Source: Tannerella sp. (GTDB lineage Bacteria > Bacteroidota > Bacteroidia > Bacteroidales > Tannerellaceae). Taken from it: 7,046 nt of DNA. Both the position numbers and the translations under genes were made by a program. Below are positions 1 to 4,246 of the stretch, in pieces (the first letter of the stretch is position 1; the number at the start of each line of letters is the position of its first letter). The notes beneath the pieces are model-generated. The model was given only the letters and a program-made list of their open reading frames with translations, was not told the origin of the DNA and did not search any database. The stretch spans positions 1 to 7,046 of the forward strand of contig JAISGW010000134.1 in NCBI GenBank assembly GCA_031262895.1, in the 5' to 3' direction.

Positions 1-29
1 ACTAACATACTGCAAAGGAAACTATTTTT

Positions 30-57
30 GAGTTATGAATTATGAGTTATGAGTTGT
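30..57. repeat. Four tandem copies of a 7-bp repeat (GAGTTAT-like)
   Basis: Four consecutive heptamers can be read: GAGTTAT, GAATTAT, GAGTTAT and GAGTTGT. The A/T-rich tract contains no gene and stands 29 bp before the 41-bp hairpin array. Simple heptamer arrays like this occur between genes in Bacteroidales. No function can be assigned. The rest of positions 1-86 shows no ORF and no promoter that I can support. Confidence 0.75.
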
Positions 58-104
58 CGCGTGGCGGCGGGAGAGAATTTATACAATGTGTCCCTTTTTG
101 CTCA

Positions 105-140
105 GGGGACACAGATTGAATTTGCATTGTGTCCCTTTTT
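105..140 (+). terminator. Terminator-like hairpin plus T-tract, plus strand (first of three)
   Basis: Read on the plus strand, the inter-unit register gives GGGACACA, a 14-base loop, TGTGTCCC and then TTTTT at 136-140. This is the shape of an intrinsic terminator. The same arrangement recurs at 146-181 and 187-222. On the minus strand the same stems are preceded by A-tracts and lack a following T-tract. The polarity would therefore stop transcripts entering from the left, antisense to the inositol operon. This is inferred from shape only: the stem is short and the T-tract is interrupted after five bases. Confidence 0.3.
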
Positions 141-226
141 ACGCAGGGGACACAGATTGAATTTGCATTGTGTCCCTTTTTGCTCGGGGGACACAGATTG
201 AATTTACATTGTGTCCCTTTTTACGC

Positions 227-260
227 GGGGGACACAGATTGAAGATAAATTGTGTCCCCC
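227..260 (-). terminator. 10-bp hairpin just after the operon's last stop codon
   Basis: GGGGGACACA at 227-236 pairs perfectly with TGTGTCCCCC at 251-260 around a 14-base loop. It begins four bases after the stop codon of the phosphatidyltransferase gene and is the longest perfect stem in the repeat array. On the minus strand it is not followed by a run of T, so it is not a textbook intrinsic terminator. It could protect the 3' end of the message or simply be the edge copy of the repeat. Confidence 0.35.
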
Positions 261-264
261 GGAC

Positions 265-1191
265 TCAGGCGAGCGCTTTCGTGAAGCCGTCGCAAATCTT
301 TTCGTGCCGCGATACCATATAGATGAGCATGGCATTTAGTATCGTCAGCTCGAAGAGGAAGTAAAGCCAAGGAAGGTCCAGCGCCAATGCCAGGAAAAGC
401 ACGATGGCCCTCAGGTTGAAGGAAAGCATGTTGGTGTATTTCATCAGGGGGAGGCTCTTTTCCCGGAAAGCCTCCCGGAAAGCCTCCCGGAAGGCCGCGT
501 CGGGCGTGCCCTTGGTTCCGTATTTGCCGCGCAAAAGGGCGAGTAGGCCTTGCAGTTTGGGACTGAGCTGTTCCTGTCCCCGCGTATAAGCCGTATAAAA
601 GAAGTTGGCCAGCTTGAAGAAAGCTTCGCGGCGCCACGACATCCTACCAAATTCCTCGCGCAGAGCGATGGAGTTCGACAGTTCACTGCCGGCCTTACCC
701 TTCAGGAAGAGCAGGTGCACGTTGCGGTAATAATCGGCCATGGCCGCCTGCTTGCTGTGGCAATAGCCCGTGACAGCGGCCAGCACCCAAATCCACAAGC
801 CCCAGCCGGGCATCAGGCGCAGGCAGATGGCCACATAGATGGTGAAGAACCAGAGGTCGCCGCTGAAGCCATCGAGGATACGCCCCAGGGCCGACTTCCG
901 GCCTGTCATGCGGGCCAGCTGTCCATCGGCGCTGTCGTAGGTGTTCGCCCAGACGAGCAGGAACATGCCCAGCAGGTTGATGCCGAGGTTCCGGAAATAG
1001 AAACAGAAGCCCGCCGCCACGCCCAGAAAAATGGAGGCGATGGTCACGGCATTGGGCGAAACGCCGAGGCGTTCGAAAAGAAGCGCCCACCAGTAACCCA
1101 AAGGGCGGTAGAAATAAATGTCTATCGGTTCCTCCGTGTCCTGCGATTTGAGGGTGGAGGCTATGGCCGGATTGTTGATTCGACGGGACAT
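265..1191 (-). CDS. CDP-alcohol phosphatidyltransferase, probable phosphoinositol lipid synthase
   Basis: The protein of 308 residues is an integral inner-membrane enzyme of the CDP-alcohol phosphotransferase family. The signature is visible at residues 86-112: D86-x2-D89-G90-x2-A93-R94, eight residues, G103-x3-D107. The last Asp is D112, one position later than the family's usual D-x3-D. Hydrophobic segments lie near residues 48-67, 72-84, 113-128, 130-144, 262-280 and 282-293, matching six membrane helices. A charged segment of about 100 residues (146-250) separates helices four and five and makes the protein longer than the usual family size of about 200. The start chosen is ATG (MSRRINN), because sequence upstream in the same frame is only the other-frame reading of the preceding gene. 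It overlaps that gene by 31 bp. With an inositol-phosphate synthase and a nucleotidyltransferase upstream, the likely reaction is transfer of phosphoinositol from CDP-inositol to a lipid alcohol. A conventional CDP-diacylglycerol-dependent synthase is the main alternative. The family is near certain; the substrate is inferred. Confidence 0.88.
   Translation of the reverse strand: MSRRINNPAIASTLKSQDTEEPIDIYFYRPLGYWWALLFERLGVSPNAVTIASIFLGVAAGFCFYFRNLGINLLGMFLLVWANTYDSADGQLARMTGRKSALGRILDGFSGDLWFFTIYVAICLRLMPGWGLWIWVLAAVTGYCHSKQAAMADYYRNVHLLFLKGKAGSELSNSIALREEFGRMSWRREAFFKLANFFYTAYTRGQEQLSPKLQGLLALLRGKYGTKGTPDAAFREAFREAFREKSLPLMKYTNMLSFNLRAIVLFLALALDLPWLYFLFELTILNAMLIYMVSRHEKICDGFTKALA
461..496. 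repeat. Three tandem 12-bp units inside the phosphatidyltransferase gene
   Basis: TCCCGGAAAGCC occurs twice (461-472, 473-484), followed by TCCCGGAAGGCC (485-496). The unit is a multiple of three and encodes a Phe-Arg-Glu-Ala repeat at residues about 234-245 of the phosphatidyltransferase, in the charged segment between membrane helices. Copy-number change by slippage would add or remove four residues without breaking the frame. Confidence 0.9.
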
Positions 1192-2048
1192 AAATCGGTG
1201 ATAAGTGAATAAATGCGGCGGGCGATGCAAGGGGCGGCCGCTTCGCGGCAAGGGGCAAAGGAAGGCCAGTCGTTGAAGTCGATGAGGCGTACCCGGCTGT
1301 CCTCGGCCACGATGCAGTCGCCGCCGTAAATGACAACGCCAAGGATGCGGGCGGCTCGGTCGCAAAGGGCCTGCAGCGCCGGTTCATCGAAGGGGATGCC
1401 CCGGGCATTGCCGTTGATTTGCTCCAGGCCGAATTTGCTGTGGCCTCCGCTACTGGGATAAAACCAGTAAAAGAAATCCGTGCCGGCCACACCGTAAAAC
1501 TTCACCAAGTCGCCGACCAGGTGTTCGTTGACGACCGCACTGCGTATGCCTCGTATGGCGTATTCTTCGAGGATACCTTGCGCTTCCTCGCGGTTGCGCA
1601 CGTAGGTGACGTCTTCCCGGTGTATGGCGTGGAAGTCGCCGCGCTTAATCCAGCAGTTTTCCAGGCCGGCCGCTTCGAGGGCGCGGCACGGGTCGGCGTT
1701 GGTGGGCAGTATCAGGCTGCGGGGATGCGGGATACCGTTTTCCAGCAAGAGGCGGGTCATGCGTTCGCGGGTGCAGTTTTCTATCCCGTAACCCGAATTG
1801 ACGACGCGCCGGCCTTCGTCCTCATACTGTTTCAGGAGGCGCACGGAATGTTTGTCGCGCGCCATGTCGAAGAGGTTCTCTTCACGGAGATGCCCCTCCA
1901 ACAATTCATCCTCCGCATATTCGTTGACCTGACAGCCGAGACGGCGCAACTCTAAGGCCGTCAGTTGAAAAATGGCTGCGTCGTTGCCCACATGGTTGGG
2001 GGAGAATTTGCTCCCCCGCCGGATGCCGGCTATAGTAATTTTTTCCAT
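1161..2048 (-). CDS. ATP-grasp family protein of unknown substrate in an inositol-lipid operon
   Basis: This 295-residue, apparently soluble protein carries the marks of an ATP-grasp fold. Residues 84-112 (NSGYGIENCTRERM..., ...GIPHPRS) resemble the entry to the ATP-grasp domain. A nucleotide-binding Lys is likely at K135 (CWIKRGD). EHLVGDLVKFYGV at 175-187 fits the E...G..K.Y strand. The end has D244 (YGGDCIV) and D257-F-N259 (LIDFNDWPSF), which fit the Mg2+ ligand positions. ATP-grasp enzymes usually join a carboxylate to an amine through an acyl-phosphate; a few, such as the inositol phosphate kinases of the ITPK type, phosphorylate a hydroxyl instead. Neither role is proven here. Possible jobs are phosphorylation of inositol or an inositol lipid, or attachment of an amino acid to the head group. 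The start is the ATG 21 bp after the upstream stop, behind an A-rich leader (AAGAAAAAAC). The C-terminal codons overlap the phosphatidyltransferase start by 31 bp, suggesting translational coupling. I do not recognise a named family. Confidence 0.82.
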   Translation of the reverse strand: MEKITIAGIRRGSKFSPNHVGNDAAIFQLTALELRRLGCQVNEYAEDELLEGHLREENLFDMARDKHSVRLLKQYEDEGRRVVNSGYGIENCTRERMTRLLLENGIPHPRSLILPTNADPCRALEAAGLENCWIKRGDFHAIHREDVTYVRNREEAQGILEEYAIRGIRSAVVNEHLVGDLVKFYGVAGTDFFYWFYPSSGGHSKFGLEQINGNARGIPFDEPALQALCDRAARILGVVIYGGDCIVAEDSRVRLIDFNDWPSFAPCREAAAPCIARRIYSLITDLCPVESTIRP

Positions 2049-2069
2049 GAAATGTGTCCGTTTTTTCTT

Positions 2070-2774
2070 TTAAACGGCCGGTTCGCTGAGGAACTTTTCG
2101 GCCTTTTCGATGTCGGCCGCATGGTCCACATCAATGATTTTGCTGAAAGGCCAGGCTTTCAAATGCAAGCCTTCCGTAATCAGGCGTCTTTGAAAATTAC
2201 GCATGCGCGACTGCCCTTCGCGGATGGCCGCGTCCAGCACGTCCAGCGCCTTCCCGTCCAAACAATAAATGCCTCCCGACACATAGCGGCTGCAGGCCTC
2301 GGCCCGGTCGGTGAAGCTGTATATACGCCCCCCGGCTTCCGTATTCACGTACAAGGGTTTCTCGTCGTCCACGTAATCGGTGACGCCCATCAAACCGTCC
2401 GCCTGCTCTTCCCGGAAAGCCGCTATGTAGCGACTGAATTCCTCGGGCTTGAAAATGGTGTCCACCGTGGTCAGGCAGAAACGCCCGCCCCTGAGGTAAG
2501 GACTCAGGCAATGGAAGCTGTGCATGGAACTGGGAGTGGATTTCACCACCAAATGCAAGGGGACAGGCAAAGACAGGCTTTCCACAAATTCCCGCACATT
2601 AATCATCTGTTCGTTGACAATGACGCTCAAGGAAGAGGCGCCATTGTCAATAAACAAATGTATCAGACGTTCGATGAGGGGGACGCCTTGCAGCCGGACC
2701 AGCGGTTTGGGCTGTTCCACGCCTTCTTGAACCAAGCGGGAACCTTCGCCGGCGGCTATGATGGCATAATCCAT
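2070..2774 (-). CDS. Nucleotidyltransferase, probable CTP:inositol-1-phosphate cytidylyltransferase
   Basis: The protein of 234 residues is a soluble, single-domain nucleotidyltransferase (GT-A-like, NTP_transferase family). Numbered from the ATG, AIIAAGEGSRL at residues 4-14 with K23-P24 forms the nucleotide-binding signature. LTTVDTIF around D105 supplies the first metal-binding Asp. IIDVDHAADI (D215, D217, D221) near the C-terminus fits the second metal site. Enzymes of this type make CDP-, UDP- or GDP-activated sugars, polyols or choline. Between an inositol-1-phosphate synthase and a CDP-alcohol phosphotransferase, the likely reaction is CTP plus inositol-1-phosphate to CDP-inositol and pyrophosphate. 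In hyperthermophiles the equivalent two activities are often fused (IPCT-DIPPS); here they are separate genes. The ATG overlaps the upstream stop by one base (TGATG). A GTG one codon earlier (2777) would give 235 residues and cannot be excluded. The fold is secure; the substrate comes from context. Confidence 0.88.
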   Translation of the reverse strand: MDYAIIAAGEGSRLVQEGVEQPKPLVRLQGVPLIERLIHLFIDNGASSLSVIVNEQMINVREFVESLSLPVPLHLVVKSTPSSMHSFHCLSPYLRGGRFCLTTVDTIFKPEEFSRYIAAFREEQADGLMGVTDYVDDEKPLYVNTEAGGRIYSFTDRAEACSRYVSGGIYCLDGKALDVLDAAIREGQSRMRNFQRRLITEGLHLKAWPFSKIIDVDHAADIEKAEKFLSEPAV

Positions 2775-4072
2775 CACTCCAGATAATCCAGCGTGGGTTC
2801 GCCGATAATCGTGCGGAGCGTATTCTTCAGGATGGTATGCTGTATGAACAAGTCCTCTTCAGGAACCTGGTCGGGCCGGTGCATCGGGCTTTTGAAATAG
2901 AAGGAAAGCCACGACTGGATACCGGAGAAACCGCAACGGGCGGAGAGGTCGGTGAAGAGTACGAGGTCAAGGCAAATCGGCGCGGCGAGGATGGAGTCGC
3001 GGCAGAGGAAATCGACCTTCAATTGCATAGGATAACCCAGCCAACCGAAGATGTCGATGTTGTCCCAACCTTCCTTATTGTCCTTACGCGGGGGGTAGTA
3101 GTTGATGCGCACCTTGTGGTACACGTTGCCGTAGAGTTCGGGATAAAGGTCTTTCTGCAGGATGGAATCGATGACGGAAAGCTTGCTGACTTCCTTGGTC
3201 TTGAACGAACCCGGGTCGTCGAGCACTTCGCCGTCGCGGTTGCCGAGGATGTTGGTGGAGAACCAGCCGGAAAGTCCCAACATGCGGGTTTTGAGCATGG
3301 GGGCGAGCACGGTCTTCATCATCGTTTGTCCGGTCTTGTAGTCCTTGCCGCAGATGGGCATGTGCTGTTTTTCGGCCAGTTCCCACATAGCCGGTGTGTC
3401 CACGCAGAGGTTGGGGGCGCCCATGATGAAGGGGCAACCTTCGGAAAGGGCGGCGTAGGCATAGCACATTGAGGGCGGAACAACTTCCGTGCGGTTGTCT
3501 TTCATGGCCTTCTCCAGGGAGGCCAGGCTCTCATGTTCCTTGGCCATGGGGATGTAAACTTCCGTCGAAGCCGACCACATCACCACGATGCGGTCACAAT
3601 GGTTTTCAGCCTTGAATTTGCGGATGTCTTCACGTAATTGCTCCACCCATTCCCAACGGGTACCGGTTTTTACGTTCTTGCCTTCCAGATTTTTGCAGAA
3701 GTTATGGTCGAAGGCGGCTTTCATGGGCTTGATAGCCTGCAATTCGTCTTTTACCTTGTCTACATCTTCCTTCTTGAGCACTTCCGCATGGCGTGCGCCT
3801 TCATAGACATTGTCGGGGAAGATGTCCCAGCCACCGAATACCATGTCTTTCAAATCGGCCAAGGGAACGACCTCCTTAATTTTTGGGAAGCGGTTCTCAT
3901 TGCGTTTGCCCAAACGGATGGTGGCCAGTTGGGTCAGCGACCCGATAGGCATACCCTGCCCCTTGCGGACGGCAAGGGTTCCGGTTATGAATGTGGAGGC
4001 CACTGCGCCTCCCACTCCTACTATCAAGACGCCAAGTTTCCCCTTGGCTTCTTTCACTTCAACTTTTGCCAT
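2774..4072 (-). CDS. ino1: myo-Inositol-1-phosphate synthase (Bacteroidetes type)
   Basis: This NAD+-dependent cytosolic enzyme turns D-glucose-6-phosphate into 1L-myo-inositol-1-phosphate, the first committed step of inositol synthesis. The 432-residue protein shows an N-terminal Rossmann turn GVGGAVAST (residues 19-27). SASTEVY (167-173) is a further probable cofactor-contact segment. The conserved lysine-rich segment CGKDYKTGQTMMK (241-253) matches the active-site region of the family. ILGNRDGEVLDDP (275-287) and DSILAAPICLDLV (359-371) are further typical blocks. The length is close to that of Bacteroides synthases and shorter than eukaryotic ones (about 510-530). It is the first gene of the operon, with its own promoter in the divergent region about 40 bp upstream of the ATG. 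Its stop codon overlaps the next gene's start, so product and consumer are made together. No broken or missing motif was seen. Confidence 0.95.
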   Translation of the reverse strand: MAKVEVKEAKGKLGVLIVGVGGAVASTFITGTLAVRKGQGMPIGSLTQLATIRLGKRNENRFPKIKEVVPLADLKDMVFGGWDIFPDNVYEGARHAEVLKKEDVDKVKDELQAIKPMKAAFDHNFCKNLEGKNVKTGTRWEWVEQLREDIRKFKAENHCDRIVVMWSASTEVYIPMAKEHESLASLEKAMKDNRTEVVPPSMCYAYAALSEGCPFIMGAPNLCVDTPAMWELAEKQHMPICGKDYKTGQTMMKTVLAPMLKTRMLGLSGWFSTNILGNRDGEVLDDPGSFKTKEVSKLSVIDSILQKDLYPELYGNVYHKVRINYYPPRKDNKEGWDNIDIFGWLGYPMQLKVDFLCRDSILAAPICLDLVLFTDLSARCGFSGIQSWLSFYFKSPMHRPDQVPEEDLFIQHTILKNTLRTIIGEPTLDYLE

Positions 4073-4111
4073 TTTTTATAGTAGTTATTTCATCATATAA
4101 ATACAATCGCG

Positions 4112-4138
4112 CAAAGATACGAATTAATAAAGAATGAC
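4112..4138 (-). promoter_or_regulatory. Promoter of the inositol-lipid operon
   Basis: On the minus strand the sequence TATCTTTG (4119 down to 4112) fits the Bacteroidetes -7 consensus TAnnTTTG. The -33 region is weak, with TTCG about 18 bases upstream. The box lies about 40 bp before the ATG of the inositol-1-phosphate synthase, which leaves an A/T-rich leader of roughly 30 nt. No operator or riboswitch-like structure is evident. Confidence 0.6.
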
Positions 4139-4197
4139 GAACTTTTCATGAAGAAAATGTAATACTTCCCCGTCAAGGGGCAATCCCGCCCTGCTGC

Positions 4198-4226
4198 TTG
4201 AAAACCGGCAGAAATCTCTATCTTTG
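4198..4226 (+). promoter_or_regulatory. Promoter of the lptD-like gene
   Basis: TATCTTTG at 4219-4226 fits the Bacteroidetes -7 box, and TTG at 4198-4200 sits 18 bases upstream as a -33 element. The ATG follows 20 bp after the box, so the untranslated leader would be very short, roughly 15 nt. No Shine-Dalgarno-like sequence is visible before the start, as is common in this phylum. The 11 bases TATCTTTGCGC are identical to the start of the opposing promoter. Confidence 0.65.
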
Positions 4227-4246
4227 CGCCGCATAGACTGTATAGG

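Larger units (their letters stand above)
87..260. repeat. Array of 41-bp tandem repeats, each an inverted repeat
   Basis: Four full 41-bp units start at 87, 128, 169 and 210, and a fifth is cut off after TGTGTCCCCC at 251-260. Each unit has TGTGTCCC, then TTTTT, a 4-5 base variable segment, GGGACACA and an A/T-rich linker, so every unit folds into an 8-bp stem. The same arms also pair across unit borders, giving a second hairpin register with a 14-base loop. The variable segment alternates GCTC, ACGC, GCTC, ACGC, which suggests that an 82-bp pair of units was duplicated. The array starts four bases beyond the stop codon of the phosphatidyltransferase gene. It has no encoded protein and no diverse spacers. 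It could be a REP-like palindromic element or a transcription-ending structure; the sequence alone does not decide. Confidence 0.9.
265..4072 (-). other. Predicted four-gene inositol phospholipid operon
   Basis: All four genes lie on the minus strand with junctions of -1, +21 and -31 bp, so one transcript is very likely. The order is inositol-1-phosphate synthase, nucleotidyltransferase, ATP-grasp protein and membrane phosphotransferase. It reads as a pathway from glucose-6-phosphate through inositol-1-phosphate and CDP-inositol to an inositol lipid. No phosphatase gene for a phosphatidylinositol-phosphate intermediate is present, which fits the CDP-inositol route. The operon begins at the divergent promoter and ends at the hairpin repeat array. 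Confidence 0.8.

Noticed and set aside
87..260. CRISPR array
   Set aside because: The 41-bp units are nearly identical over their full length, so there are no unique spacers, and no cas genes are near.
550..1212. Open frame of 220 codons on the plus strand
   Set aside because: Antisense to the phosphatidyltransferase, with composition set by that gene's codons and no family motif.
1192..1365. N-terminal extension of the phosphatidyltransferase to a 366-residue protein
   Set aside because: The extra residues are a His/Arg/Pro-rich other-frame reading of the ATP-grasp gene, and the ATG at 1191 gives a natural family N-terminus.
695..1492. Open frame of 265 codons on the minus strand
   Set aside because: It lies out of frame across the ATP-grasp and phosphatidyltransferase genes and has no recognisable motif or hydrophobic pattern.
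2049..2069. Copy of the GGACACA repeat arm between the nucleotidyltransferase and ATP-grasp genes
   Set aside because: Only about seven bases match, with no partner arm, so chance is sufficient; the stretch works as an A-rich leader.
2775..2777. GTG start for the nucleotidyltransferase
   Set aside because: Possible, but the directly following ATG overlaps the upstream stop as TGATG and is the more usual start.
1419..2786. Two plus-strand open frames (1419-1955 and 1965-2786)
   Set aside because: Both are antisense shadows of the ATP-grasp and nucleotidyltransferase genes, which carry clear motifs.
2837..3472. Plus-strand open frame of 211 codons
   Set aside because: Antisense to the inositol-1-phosphate synthase, with Val/His/Gly-rich shadow composition.
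4168..4180. Small palindrome CCCCGTCAAGGGG as an operator between the divergent promoters
   Set aside because: A four-base stem with no second copy is too short to support as a regulatory site.
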